A stretch of 64,000 nt of DNA from assembly GCA_016715405.1 (NCBI GenBank), contig JADKAE010000017.1, positions 83,901-147,900 of the forward strand, written 5' to 3'. The notes below the pieces were generated by a model, which was given only the letters and a program-made list of their open reading frames with translations, searched no databases and was not told where the DNA came from. The stretch is from Saprospiraceae bacterium (GTDB lineage: Bacteria > Bacteroidota > Bacteroidia > Chitinophagales > Saprospiraceae). Positions 33,599 to 43,715 of this stretch are shown here, one piece after another (the stretch's first letter is position 1; each line of letters opens with the position of its first letter). A program made the position numbers and the translations under genes.

Positions 33599-36026
33599 AT
33601 GAAACGATTAACCGTTGCCGCATTATTATTGTTCAGCCTTAGTATATTGCAGGCACAACCTATCAAGGCCGCATCACCGACGCCGTCACCGGCGCCCCCT
33701 GGTAGAAGCTTTCCTCCATTTCCAGGAAGCCGGCCGCACCATCACCACCGACGGAGAAGGTCGATTTGAAGCAATCGGATTGGCGGCAGGCGCCCACACC
33801 TATCACTTTTCGCCGAAGGCTACGCCACCCGGCAGGAAATCATAAAAATCCCCGATACCATTTCAAGCTACCATTTCACCTTGCAATCCCTTGAATACGA
33901 CATGCAGGCCGTAGAAGTGGCTGCGGTCAGCAACAGCGGCGGCTGGCGCCGCCTGCGCAACGTAGAAGGCATGGCGATCTATGCCGCCAAGAAAAACGAA
34001 GTCATCGAGTTATCGGGCGTCATGGGTAACCTGGCCGCCAACAACGCCCGGGAGATCTACAAAAGCATTGCAGGGCTCAACATCTGGGAAAGCGACGGCG
34101 CCGGACTGCAACTGGCCATCGGCGCGCGGGGGCTCGACCCCAACCGCACCTCCAGCTTCAATACGCGACAGAACGGCTACGATATCAGTGCCGACGCCCT
34201 GGGCTACCCCGAGAGCTACTACACCCCGCCCACGCAGGCCCTCGAACGCATCGAGATCGTACGCGGCGCGGCATCCCTGCAATACGGCCCACAGTTTGGG
34301 GGATTACTCAACTTCGTGATGAAAAAAGGTCCCCGCGACAAAAAAATTGCCTACACCACCGACAACACCTACGGCGCCTTCGGCTTTTTTGAGCAGCACC
34401 CACAGTCTGGGCGGCACTGTGGGCAAACTCAACTACTACACCTTCTACCAATACAGGCAGGCCGAAGGCTGGCGCGCCAATAGCGAATTTGGGCAACACA
34501 CCGGCTTTGCCAATTTGGATTTTAATGTAAATGAAAAACTTAACCTGGGACTGGACATCACTGCCATGCACTACCTGGCCCAGCAACCCGGCGGCCTCAC
34601 CGACTTCGAATTCAATGCCGACCCACGCCAATCGAAACGCGCCCGCAACTGGTTTGCCGTCGATTGGAAACTCAGGGCCCTGACCCTCAACTACCGCTTT
34701 TCGGACGCCACCAAACTCAACATCCGCAACTTCGCCCTGCTCGCCGGTCGTGATGCCCTGGGCGAACTGGGCCCCATCAACCGGCCCGACCCCCTGCGCG
34801 AGCGCGACCTTGTGGCTGGGCGCTACCGCAATTTCGGCTCCGAGGCCCGCATCATCCACCGCTACGACCTGGGCGGGTTTACTTCCACGCTGCTTACCGG
34901 ACTGCGCTATTACCGGGGCTTTACCCACAACCGCCAGGGCAACGCCGACGATAGCGCCGAACCCCGCTTTGAATTCCTTAGCCCCCTCGACCTCGAAAAA
35001 TCGGAATACCGCTTTCCCAGTCGCAACCTGGCCTTTTTTGCAGAAAACCTGTTCAACCTGAGCGAGCGCTGGAGCCTCACGCCCGGATTGCGAATTGAAT
35101 ACATCCGCACCGCCGCCGAGGGCTATTTTAAGCAGCGCATCTTTTCGGGCAACCAACTCATCTTCGAACGGCGCTACGACGACAGTCGCCTACAGGAACG
35201 CGCCTTCCTGCTGCTGGGATTGGGCAGCGGTTATCGCACCGGCGCCCAGACCGAAATATACGCCAACGTATCGCAGAACTACCGGGCCATCAACTTCAGC
35301 GACCTCGCCGTGGTCAACCCCAACCTGCTCGTCGACTCCCTGATGAAAGACGAACGGGGTTTCAATGCCGACCTGGGCTGGCGCGGCCAATTGCTCGACG
35401 AGCGATTCCGCTTCGACGTCAGCGCCTTCTACCTACTCTACCGCGGCCGCATCGGGCTGGGCGAAAAAGAAGTCACCACCTACTTCTCCGACTCCATCCC
35501 GCTCACCAGCACCGTCGCCTATCGCACCAACATCGGCGATGCGCGCATCGTGGGCATTGAGGCCTACGCCGAAGCCAACGTTTGGCGCCTGCTCGACAAC
35601 CGCCCCGGAAGCTCCTCGCTGGTCGTCTTCCTCAATGGCAGTCTGTTGCAGGGCCGCTACCTCTCGGGGCAGCCTTCTGCTGTGGGCAAGGAAGTGGAAC
35701 TCATTCCACCGCTAAACCTCAAAACGGGTGTATCCTTTCAATACAAAGGCTGGCGAGCGGGGTTCCAATACTCCTACACCTACCGCCACTACAGCGACGC
35801 CACCAACGCCGTCTTCGTAGCCGACGCCACCCGTGGCATCATCCCGTCGTATGGCGTTGCCGACATCTCTGCAGCCTATACCTGGAAAAAATTCACCCTC
35901 AGCACCGGCGTCAACAACCTGACCGATGCAGTGTATTTCACGCGGAGGGCCACGGCATACCCGGGGCCGGGCATCATTCCGTCGGAAGGAAGGCGTTGGT
36001 ATGTGGGGGTGAAAGTGATGTTTTGA
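33599..36026 (+). CDS. FecA-like TonB-dependent outer-membrane receptor, four frameshifts
   Basis: About 808 residues joined. The signal peptide is 'MKRLTVAALLLFSLSILQAQ'. A carboxypeptidase-like plug extension ('YQGRITDAVTGAP', 'TTDGEGRFEAIGL') precedes the TonB plug with 'IYKSIAGLNIWESDGAGLQL', 'ARGLDPNRTSSFNTRQNGYD', 'YYTPPTQALERIEIVRGAAS' and 'LQYGPQFGGLLNFVMK', closest in style to ferric-citrate/siderophore receptors. The barrel ends 'RRWYVGVKVMF' with the terminal Phe. Frame breaks: 33657 (one A short), 33695-33699 (one C short), 33812 (one G short) and the T run 34385-34390 (one T too many). All lie in or beside runs. As the last gene of the operon it supplies the outer-membrane gate. 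Confidence 0.88.
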
Positions 36027-36192
36027 TTTGCTGATTTGCTGATTTGCTGATCCCGAACTTCGTCCGGGACAAGTTGTGCTGATGCGACCGAAGTCGAACT
36101 AAGTGAGTCCCGATTGAAAATCGAGGGAGTCCCGTACCGAATGGAAGGAGATCGGGATGCTGATTGCTGACTGCTGATAGCTGACTGCCGAA
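36027..36192. repeat. Composite array: GATTTGCT units, GTCCCG elements, GCTGACTGCTGATA units
   Basis: TTTGCTGA octamers start right at the receptor stop codon. Then come a small hairpin CCCGAACTTCGTCCGGG, a stretch with GGAGTCCCGTACCGAATGG akin to 14812-14850, and GCTGATTGCTGACTGCTGAT units reaching the hflX stop codon. It fills the gap between the convergent genes. It looks like two families joined. Confidence 0.8.
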
Positions 36193-37411
36193 CTACCAAT
36201 GCCTCGCCTGATGCGGATACCTCACCACGTACTGCTCCTTGATCATACGGAGTAGCTTGGCGCGCAGTTCCTCTACATTTTCTTTGGTGATAGCGGAGAT
36301 AAACACATTGTCGTGGCCGAACTGGTGTTTGAGGCTGCCGCGCAGGCCTTCTTCGATCTCTTCTTTGGCTTCGTCGTCGAGGAAGGGGTCGTAGTAAAGC
36401 TTGCGGTAAAGGTCGATTTTATTAAAAACCAAAAGGGTGGGTTTGTCGATTGTCTCGAGGTCTTTGAGGGTTTGGTTGACAGTGCGGATATGGTCTTCGT
36501 GTTGGGGGTGGGCGATGTCTACCACGTGCACCAGGATATCGCTTTCGCGCACCTCGTCGAGCGTCGATTTAAAGCTTTCGATGAGGTGGTGGGGCAATTT
36601 GCGGATAAATCCTACTGTATCCGACAGCAGGAAAGGCACGGCCTCCCAGGCGATCTTGCGCACGGTGGTGTCGAGGGTGGCAAAGAGTTTGTCTTCGGCG
36701 AAGACCTCCGACTTGCTCAGCATATTCATGAGCGTCGATTTGCCCACGTTGGTGTAGCCTACCAGTGCCACCCGGATGAGTTGTTCGCGGGTTTTGCGCT
36801 GGGTGGTATTCTGGAGGTCTATTTTTTTCGAGTTTCTTTTTCAGGAAAGCGATCTTATCGCGCACGATACGGCGGTCGGTTTCGATCTCTTTTTCGCCGG
36901 GACCCCGCATGCCGATACCGCCGCGCTGGCGTTCGAGGTGCGACCACAGGCCGCGCAGTCGAGGCAGCATGTATTGTAGTTGAGCCAGTTCCACCTGGGT
37001 TTTGGCCTGGGCGGTCTGGGCGCGACTGGCGAAGATATCGAGGATCAGGCTACTGCGGTCGATGATCTTCACCTTGAGGGTTTCTTCGAGCACATTTACC
37101 TGCTTGCCGCTGAGGTCGTCGTCGAAGATCACCATGTTGATGTCTTCGTTTTTCTCGATATAGGTCCTGATCTCTTCGAGTTTGCCGCTGCCGATAAAGG
37201 TGCGGGGGTCGGGATGGGGTAGTTTTTGCAGGTAACGCTTGGTCGTGGTAGCGCCGGCGGTAAGGGCAAGAAATTCGAGCTCGTCGAGGTATTCTTCCAC
37301 CTGCGGCTCCGTCTGGTCTTTTTGGATTAAACCCACCAGTACGGCGTATTCCGTATTTTTCTTAAGTCCTTTATTTCCTTTTTCTCCGATATTCCAGCCG
37401 GATTGCTTCAT
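36193..37411 (-). CDS. hflX: GTPase HflX, one frameshift
   Basis: About 406 residues joined. The HflX N-domain has 'GATTTKRYLQKLPHPDPRTF' and 'FIGSGKLEEI', followed by 'VIFDDDLSGKQVNVLEE' and 'IIDRSSLILDIFASRAQTAQ', then the Gly-rich 'GIGMRGPGEKEIETDRR'. The G domain has G1 'ALVGYTNVGKSTLMN', 'LFATLDTTVRK', G3 'DTVGFIRKLPHHLIESFKST' and G4 'FNKIDL'. HflX splits stalled or heat-damaged ribosomes. The break is in the T run 36822-36828; removing one base gives 'KKLEKIDLQNTTQRKTREQL' and continuity. Convergent with the receptor gene; it ends at TAG against an array. Confidence 0.93.
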
Positions 37412-37668
37412 GTTCAGGTTTTATTTTTTTTGGGAGTTAAATTGGCAGGAACCGGCCCGGTATTTATGTTACTTTTTTCATCGCCAAAAAAGTAACCAAA
37501 AAGGCTAGGCAAATTTAATTGCTCCGCTAAATTTGCCGGCCAGCCCGCGCTCAGTTTATATGCTTTGACTCTGTGTCACTCCGTTTTACTCCGTTTAACT
37601 CTGCGGTAAAAAAACTGTAATTGCCCTAATGGTTGTATTATACTAACACCAAAAGAAGAATATTCGTT
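37412..37668. repeat. Gap with a GTTACTTTTTT hairpin and a half-copy of the CCGCAGAG element
   Basis: GTTACTTTTTT (37468-37478) pairs perfectly with AAAAAAGTAAC (37486-37496). A weaker AAATTTAATTG/AAATTTGCCGG duplication follows, and at 37563-37613 there is one arm of the CCGCAGAGTTAAA family (ending AACTCTGCGGTAAAAAAAC) with no partner arm. No gene is seen in these 257 bases. Confidence 0.75.
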
Positions 37669-38860
37669 TCATTTGGACAGCCAATGTACCGGGTTGAGGT
37701 GTTGTTTTTCCTTCCACAATTCGAAGTGCAGTTCTTTTTTGCTACCCAGGCTACCTATGCGTTGGGCGGCGTCGACGGTTTCTCCCCTGCGCACAAATAC
37801 GTCTTCCAGGTTGGAGTATACGGTATAATAGTTGCCGTGTTGCAGGATGACCAGGTTTTGATAGCCGGGGATAAACTGCGTGCCGGCGACTTTGCCGGCG
37901 TAGACGGCCTGCACTTCTGAACTACCACCCGCTTTGATATCGATGCCGTTGTTGGTAATCTCGATGCCTTTGAGTGTGGGGTGGGCTTGTACGCCAAACG
38001 AGCGCACTACGGCGCCTTTTATGGGCCAGGGCAGGCGGCCTTTGCGTTGTACAAATTCTCCGGAGACGGGGTCTTCAGCTTCGGGGGGCGCCGGCGCTGA
38101 GGGCCTCCGTGGTGCGCGCGGCTTTGCGCTTGCGTGCCATTTCCTCCCTGATGATAGCTTCTATGGATTCGTTGAGGCGGTTGTGGGCTTTTTGCTGGCG
38201 GTTGAGTTCGGCGGCCAGGCGGCTTTCGTCTTTGTTGAGGGTTTTGAGCATCTTGTCTTTATCATGCAACTCGCGGTCGAGCAACAGCGTTTGGCTCTGC
38301 TGGGAGACCAGCAGGTTTTCTTTTTCTTTTTTGCGGGTTTCGAGTTGCGTGGCTTTGTCGCTCAGCATTTGCTGGGTTTCCTGGATGAGCTTGGCTTGTT
38401 TTTCGCGATAGCGGTGGTATTGCCTTATGTATTGCCAGCGTTGAAAGGCCTGGTTGAAGTTGTCGGAAGCAAACAAAAACATGACCAGAGTATTGCCGGT
38501 GCGGTGTCGATAGGCAGTGCGGAGCATAGAAGCGTAGTCGGCTTTCAGGCGCGCGATGTCGTTGGTCAGTGACTCAATGACTTCGTTGGTGCGGGCGATG
38601 CTTTCTTCGGTGTAGGCGATTTCGTCGCGCAGGGTGCGGATGAGTTGTTGTCGCTTGCCGATTTGTTTTTGGAGCGTGGCGAAACGCTCGAAGGTAGCCG
38701 CTTTGCTTTTTTGCGTGGCTTCGAGTTTGCCCGAGGTTTTTTTGATATCCTGGATCAATTGTTTGCGCTTGTCTTCCAGCTCTTTCCGGTTTTGGCCGAA
38801 ACCAGGTAGTGCCAGCAGGCAACATAATAAGGCGATCCAGGTGGTGTTACTTAATTTCAT
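37669..38860 (-). CDS. EnvC-like murein hydrolase activator (coiled coil and LytM), one frameshift
   Basis: About 397 residues joined. The signal peptide 'MKLSNTTWIALLCCLLALPG' is followed by about 220 residues of coiled coil ('RKELEDKRKQLIQDIKKTSG', 'LETRKKEKENLLVSQQSQTL') and a C-terminal LytM/M23 domain ('GRLPWPIKGAVVRSFGVQ', 'VQAVYAGKVAGTQFIPGYQN', 'ILQHGNYYTVYSNLEDV', 'ELHFELWKEKQHLNPVHWL'). The first zinc ligand is replaced: the usual HxGxD reads 'NNGIDI', so it is probably a non-catalytic activator of amidases, as EnvC is. The break is in the G run 38083-38088; one base fewer gives 'APPEAEDPVSGEF'. Last gene of the envelope operon, one base from DUF4292. Confidence 0.88.
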
Positions 38861-38861
38861 T

Positions 38862-39644
38862 TCATTTTACGCGGGTGTACCGATCGGGAATGTCAAAGCT
38901 TATATCCAGTGGTTTGTCGATCACAACTTCCGAAAAACGCACTTCTACCTGGACTTTGCCGGTAGCGCTGCTTTGCATTTCCATATTGCGAAGATAAGAA
39001 AAATCCTGCCGGTCGGTCACTTTTGCGTATTCTTCGAGGCCCATGCTCACGCTGCGGCGCTCGCGCAGGTCGTTGAAATCCATTTTTTTGAGCTGGCGCT
39101 TGTCGGCCGAGAGCCAGTAGTGGTTTTCCATGCCTTCTTTTTCGCCGAAGAGGTGGTAGAAGGGCAATTTGACTTCGGCCTGTAGGTCTTTGGTGGTAAA
39201 AAAGAGCGGGTTGCCCAGCAGCAGGGCTTGCAAGGTGGCCAGGCTGGCCGGGGCGCTCACCTGTTTTTCGAGGTACTTCAAGTCGCGCACGGCATATTCG
39301 TTGTTGATGCGGTCGATGATGTACACCGAGTCGGGGGTTACCTGCACACGGGCGATCTCGAAGCCCAGTTTTTTGATGCTGGCCCAGATTAGGCTGTCTT
39401 TGCGCATTTTGATAGAGGCGTTCACCGAAAGTTGCTGATTGCCGTCGTTGAAGGTGATCTTGGCTTTGGCGTCGAGCCAGTCGGCTTTTATGTGTCCGGC
39501 CAGCAGCGCTTCCATGAGTTGGCTGGGAGAGGCATTGTCTGGATTACCGGTGCGTGCAGAGCGAGTTGTTTTGCAGCCGCTCCCCGAAAGTGCGGTGATT
39601 CCTATCAATAACAAGAAAAAGGAAGAAAAGCGAGCGCGTTTCAT
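38862..39644 (-). CDS. DUF4292 lipoprotein (LolB-like)
   Basis: 260 residues. The signal peptide ends in a cysteine ('LLLIGITALSGSGC'), giving a lipid-anchored periplasmic protein. 'ADWLDAKAKITFNDGNQQLS', 'ASIKMRKDSLIWASIKKLGF', 'EIARVQVTPDSVYIIDRINN' and 'LLLGNPLFF' form the curved beta-sheet of the LolA/LolB-like fold typical of DUF4292. A role in carrying lipid or lipoprotein at the outer membrane is inferred from the fold. It overlaps the upstream TPR gene by ATGA and is one base from the EnvC-like gene, so the three are tightly coupled. Confidence 0.88.
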   Translation of the reverse strand: MKRARFSSFFLLLIGITALSGSGCKTTRSARTGNPDNASPSQLMEALLAGHIKADWLDAKAKITFNDGNQQLSVNASIKMRKDSLIWASIKKLGFEIARVQVTPDSVYIIDRINNEYAVRDLKYLEKQVSAPASLATLQALLLGNPLFFTTKDLQAEVKLPFYHLFGEKEGMENHYWLSADKRQLKKMDFNDLRERRSVSMGLEEYAKVTDRQDFSYLRNMEMQSSATGKVQVEVRFSEVVIDKPLDISFDIPDRYTRVK

Positions 39645-41338
39645 TGGCCTGTGACGAGTTTAATTTTTTTATCGAGCGAGTCGGTGCGGTTGCCGCTGTC
39701 GCGCGATTTGATCCAATATTGGAGGGCGCCCGCTGTATCATTTTGCTGAAAAAGCAAGTCGCCGTAGTGTTCGAGTAGCATAGGGTCGTTGGGAGCGCCG
39801 GGCAGGGCTTTGTCGAGCCATTGGCGAGCGTCGGCGTACGATTTTTGCTGAAAGAGTACCCACCCCTGGGCGTGTTGGGAGAGCGATTGGTTGGGGGCGA
39901 TTTCCTGGGCCGACTTGGCCAATGTGGCGGCTTTGCCGAGCTTGTCGGCGCGGCCGGCAAGGCAGATGCTATAAAGGCTGAGCACCTGGGCCGATTGTGG
40001 GTTGATTTTCAAGGCGGCTTCGAAGGCGTTGTCGCCTTCTTCGTAGTTGAGCAGGGCATAGTGGGCCAGGCCCAATTGCACCAGGATGTCGAGTTTGAGA
40101 TTGGTGTCGTTGCCGGCCATGAGGAATGCCTGGTCGAGCACATCGGCTGCCTCGTTCATCTGGCCGTTTTTGCGGGCAGCCAGGCCGTTCATGTAATACA
40201 CGAATGCTTTATTGGGAAAAAGGTCGATGGCTTGCTCCGATACCCGGGCCAGCGAGGTAAAGTCGCGCGATTCCAGGTGGATGCGCATCAGTTGCTCCCA
40301 CACCAGGTAAACGCTTTTATCGAGTTGCAGGGTGCGCTGGTATTTGACCATTGCATTGCTGTGCCTGCCGGAATGGTAGAGTAGGTCGCCGGCGGCAGCA
40401 AACACTTTGGCCTGCGTGGGGTGTACACGCTCGAGGATGTCGGTGAGTTCAAGGGCGGCATCTGCCAGCGTAGGGCTACCGGTTTGTACGACTTTAGTGA
40501 TAATAGGTAAAAGCTTACCCATTTTGAGGTCGATTTCTACATCTGCCTGCTCAAAAACGGGTTTGAGTGAAGCCAGGTATTCGTTGTCGTCGCTTTCTTT
40601 TACGTCGGCGCCGGCGATGGCGAGGTTGGCCTTGGGGTCGCTGGGGGTGATGGCCAAAATATCGCGATATACCTGCATGGCGCTGTTTCTGTCGCCGAGT
40701 TGTTCGTAGTAGCCCGCCAGCAGATGGCGGTAGGACGTATTTTTCGGAAATGCATTCACCAGTCTTACCAACTCCGCAGTAGCTTTTTTGGTATCGCCGG
40801 TGCCTATGAAAAGGGCGTGTTTTCGACGCACGATTTCTTCGTTGATGCCCGTGCGGGCTTCGAGGTTTTCATATACCTGGATGGCGCGGGCGACGTCGCC
40901 GGCTTTGACCAGAAAAAAGGCCCATTTGTAATAATAATACTCGTTGCCGGGCGACTTTTGCACAAGCGTTTCGTAAACCGATGCGGCTTCTTTGTTGCGG
41001 CCGGCTTTCTGATACACGTCGGCCAGCAATTTCTGGTACCACTCGTTACTGGCATCGTTATAGACTGCAATTTTGAGATAGCGAACGGCCTCGTCCCAAT
41101 CGCTCCTCAAGTCGTAAATACGCGCCAATTCGTAGGCGGCGGCGTGATTGCGGGGGTCTTCTTTCATCACGTCGTTGTAGCGCGTGATGGCTTTGTCGTA
41201 ATTGCCCAGCAGTTTTTCCCGGTTGGCCTCGATAAACATCTGCTGGAGCATGACCTGCGATTCGCTGACGCGTTCCTGGGCTGATAATATCGCCGGGAAA
41301 AGTACAGCTAAGGATAACAGGGCGTGTAAAAACCTCAT
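39641..41338 (-). CDS. Tetratricopeptide-repeat protein, exported
   Basis: 565 residues with signal peptide 'MRFLHALLSLAVLFPAILSA'. At least nine TPR-like helix pairs run from residue 40 to the end ('YDKAITRYNDVMKEDPRNHA', 'DWDEAVRYLKIAVYNDASNE', 'NEAADVLDQAFLMAGNDTNL', 'YEEGDNAFEAALKINPQSAQ'). It is a periplasmic scaffold; the partner is unknown. Genes of this size and type precede DUF4292 and an EnvC-like gene in many Bacteroidota genomes, which suggests an envelope assembly role. Downstream overlap is four bases, and the upstream gap to the nucleotidyltransferase is 29 bases. Confidence 0.88.
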   Translation of the reverse strand: MRFLHALLSLAVLFPAILSAQERVSESQVMLQQMFIEANREKLLGNYDKAITRYNDVMKEDPRNHAAAYELARIYDLRSDWDEAVRYLKIAVYNDASNEWYQKLLADVYQKAGRNKEAASVYETLVQKSPGNEYYYYKWAFFLVKAGDVARAIQVYENLEARTGINEEIVRRKHALFIGTGDTKKATAELVRLVNAFPKNTSYRHLLAGYYEQLGDRNSAMQVYRDILAITPSDPKANLAIAGADVKESDDNEYLASLKPVFEQADVEIDLKMGKLLPIITKVVQTGSPTLADAALELTDILERVHPTQAKVFAAAGDLLYHSGRHSNAMVKYQRTLQLDKSVYLVWEQLMRIHLESRDFTSLARVSEQAIDLFPNKAFVYYMNGLAARKNGQMNEAADVLDQAFLMAGNDTNLKLDILVQLGLAHYALLNYEEGDNAFEAALKINPQSAQVLSLYSICLAGRADKLGKAATLAKSAQEIAPNQSLSQHAQGWVLFQQKSYADARQWLDKALPGAPNDPMLLEHYGDLLFQQNDTAGALQYWIKSRDSGNRTDSLDKKIKLVTGQ

Positions 41339-41367
41339 AGTGTATTGTTTATAAAAATTTTTTTAGG

Positions 41368-42369
41368 TTATACTTTTGAGTAATCTCCCAAACTCAATTT
41401 GGAGCTTTCCCCCTGGTAATCTACACTATTGCCAATCATTGAATGCATCAGGTTGGCATTTTGAATGTTGGTTTCGTTCTGAATAATGCTATTGCTAATA
41501 ACGGAATGAGCGATGGAAGAATTGCTTCCCACCGACACATAAGGCCCTACCACCGAGTTTCGCACCACGCTATTGTCGCCGATATAGCAGGGCGGCAGTA
41601 TGATAGCGTTTTCGACTTGGGCGCTGGGCGATATCAGGGTTTCCTGATTTTGTTTTAATTCGAGCATGCGGCGGTTGGTGTGCAGCATATTGTCTTTGTT
41701 GCCGCAATCGAGCCATTCTTCGATATAAGCGGGGCGGAAGGCCAGTCCCCGGTCGCGCAGCATCTCCAGGGCGGTAGTGAGCTGAAATTCGCCTTTGTCT
41801 TTGATGTTGTTGGCCATCATTTCGTCGAGGGCGTCGCGCAGGCGATCGGCCTGGCGCAGGTAATAGATGCCCACAATGGCGAGGTCGGAGACAAAAGAGG
41901 TCGGTTTTTCTACAAAACCTGTGATCAGACCATTTTCATCCTGCAAGACCACGCCAAAAGACGAGGGGTCGGCCACCTTTTGCAGCCAGATTACCCCTTC
42001 TGAGGCGGGATCGAAAGCAAAGTCGGCTTTGAACAGCGTATCCGAGAAGGCGATGATGCAATTGCCTTCCAGGCTGTTTCGGGCGCAGCTGATGGCGTGG
42101 CCCACGCCCAGGGGCTTGTCCTGGTAATAGATAGCGCAGCGGGCGCCCATTGCAGCGGCCACTTCCTGCAGCTTTTGCTCGGTCTCCGGCCCAAAAGCGC
42201 CGATAATGAAGGCAATTTCTTCTATCTTGTCCTGCAGCGAGGCGGAAAGATCTTCTACCAAACGCTGTACCATAGGTTTACCAGCGATGGGCAACAGTGG
42301 TTTGGGAACAGTGAGGGTGTGCGGGCGAAGTCTCGACCCTTTACCCGCCATTGGTATGATTATTTTCAT
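41368..42369 (-). CDS. Sugar-phosphate nucleotidyltransferase with left-handed beta-helix tail
   Basis: 333 residues. 'MKIIIPMAGKGSRLRPHTLT' with 'PKPLLPIAGKPMVQRLVEDL' is the nucleotide-binding signature, 'YYQDKPLGVGHAISCAR' and 'CIIAFSDTLFKADF' the sugar site, and 'GFVEKP' and 'EWLDCGNKDNML' the catalytic lysine and aspartate regions. The tail after residue 240 has hexapeptide-like turns ('VENAIILPPCYIGDNSVVRN', 'VSVGSNSSIAHSVISNSIIQ'), so it trimerises like GlmU-type enzymes, though no acetyltransferase site is evident. It makes an NDP-sugar (UDP- or dTDP-) for envelope polysaccharide. First gene of the operon leading to the EnvC-like protein. Confidence 0.92.
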   Translation of the reverse strand: MKIIIPMAGKGSRLRPHTLTVPKPLLPIAGKPMVQRLVEDLSASLQDKIEEIAFIIGAFGPETEQKLQEVAAAMGARCAIYYQDKPLGVGHAISCARNSLEGNCIIAFSDTLFKADFAFDPASEGVIWLQKVADPSSFGVVLQDENGLITGFVEKPTSFVSDLAIVGIYYLRQADRLRDALDEMMANNIKDKGEFQLTTALEMLRDRGLAFRPAYIEEWLDCGNKDNMLHTNRRMLELKQNQETLISPSAQVENAIILPPCYIGDNSVVRNSVVGPYVSVGSNSSIAHSVISNSIIQNETNIQNANLMHSMIGNSVDYQGESSKLSLGDYSKV

Positions 42370-42375
42370 GTTGTA

Positions 42376-42501
42376 CAGTTAGCAGTCAGCAGTTAGCAGT
42401 TAGCAGTCAGCAGTTAGCAGTTTGCAGTTAGCAGTCAGCAGTTAGCAGTCAGCAGTTAGTTAAAAGAAGCTGATAGCTGACTGATAGCTGACTGCTAACT
42501 T
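42376..42501. repeat. Self-complementary tandem array, CAGTTAG/GCTGACT family
   Basis: About thirteen units of CAGTTAG and CAGTCAG (seven-base period) run from 42376 to 42455. A short AAAAGAA turn follows, then GCTGATAGCTGACTGATAG and CTGACTGCTAACT, complementary to the left side. It lies six bases before the nucleotidyltransferase start codon, between divergent genes. Confidence 0.92.
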
Positions 42502-42619
42502 TCCCCGTTCTATGGAACCAATTACAAGGCGTTTTCGTTTTGAGGCAAGGTGTTTTATCGCAGTTTTTTTCAAATTTGTGCAAACTTTTTATTTGCAGGC
42601 GCCTGCCCCGTGTCGAGAA

Positions 42620-42702
42620 GGAGGGTGGGAGCGTGAGAGTGTGAGAGTGTGTGAAAATGATCTATGATCCCTCCCTCCCACTCTCTCACACTCTCACTCT
42701 CT
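42620..42702. repeat. Self-complementary tandem array, GTGTGAGA/CTCTCACA family, copy 2
   Basis: GGAGGGTGGGAGCGTGAGAG and GTGTGAGAGTGTG on the left, GAAAATGATCTATGATC at the turn, then CCTCCCTCCCACTCTCTCAC and ACTCTCACTCTC. The left arm matches 13541-13600 and the right arm 13620-13644. Confidence 0.9.
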
Positions 42703-42762
42703 TCATCTCTGCCATCCGTTGGAGAGGGGCGAAATATTATCTATTTTTAAATAAAATTTCCA

Positions 42763-43715
42763 TTGGAAAAAGGAATCGTAATCAAATCGACGGGGAGCTG
42801 GTACCAGGTAAAGACCGGTGATGGGGCGGTATGGCAGTGCCGGATCGTGGGCAAATTCCGCCTCGAGGGCATTAGAATTACCAACCCCGTAGCTGTGGGC
42901 GATGAGGTGGAGATGACTCCCGAAAATGCCGATGAAAAACAGGGACTTATCACCGGCATTTTGCCTCGCAAAAACTACGTGGCCCGGCAGTCGCCCCGCG
43001 CCAAACACGACCTGCATCTGCTGGCCAGCAATATTGACCAGGCTCTGCTGGTGACTACTATTGTGCAACCCAACCTCAAACTCGGCTTTATCGACCGCTT
43101 TTTGCTGATGACCGAACCGCAGAATATTCCGGCTATTATTGTTTTTAATAAAATAGATGTATACGACGAGGATACCCTGGAATTGGCAGAGGCGCTGTGC
43201 GGTATTTATGAATCCATCGGTTACACCGCGTTGACGGCATCGGCCCGCACAGGGCAAGGCGTCGACAAGCTAAGGGAATTGCTCAAGGACAAAACCACCC
43301 TTATCAGCGGCCAGTCGGGCGTAGGCAAATCTACGCTGGTGAACCGCATCCAGCCCAATCTGGCATTGAAAACGCAGGAGTTATCCGACTACTCGGGCAA
43401 AGGATTGCATACTACTACTTTTGCAGCAATGCATACCCTCGATTTCGGCGGCGCCATTATAGATACGCCGGGCATCAAATTGCTGGCTTTTAACAATTTG
43501 CAACCCGCCGATGTAGCCCACAATTTCCGCGAGTTTTTGAGATCACCGAAAATTGCCGATTCAGAGGCAGTTGCCTGCACCGCAACGAACCCGGCTGCGC
43601 CGTCAAAGAAGCCGTAGAAGCCGGCCAGATCAGCGAAATTCGCTATATGAATTACCTGGGCATCCTCGAGGAGATCGAGGATCAGAATTACTGGGAAAGA
43701 CATAAGGATATGTAG
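42763..43715 (+). CDS. rsgA: Ribosome small-subunit-dependent GTPase RsgA, one frameshift, TTG start
   Basis: About 317 residues joined. The OB domain 'KGIVIKSTGSWYQVKTGDG' gives the natural N-terminus, but no ATG precedes it; TTG at 42763 is the only usable codon. The circularly permuted G domain has 'FNKIDVYD' (G4), 'SARTGQGVDKLREL' (G5), 'ISGQSGVGKSTLVNRI' (G1) and 'IIDTPGIKLLAF' (G3). A break in the T run 43534-43538 hides the zinc knuckle; one more T restores 'FFEI' and 'CRFRGSCLHRNEPGCAVKEA'-type Cys/His ligands, ending at TAG 43713-43715. RsgA matures the 30S subunit. Confidence 0.93.

Noticed and set aside
34308..35156. 282-codon frame antisense to the TonB receptor
   Set aside because: The plus strand clearly encodes receptor barrel strands; the antisense product has no domain or ribosome-binding site.
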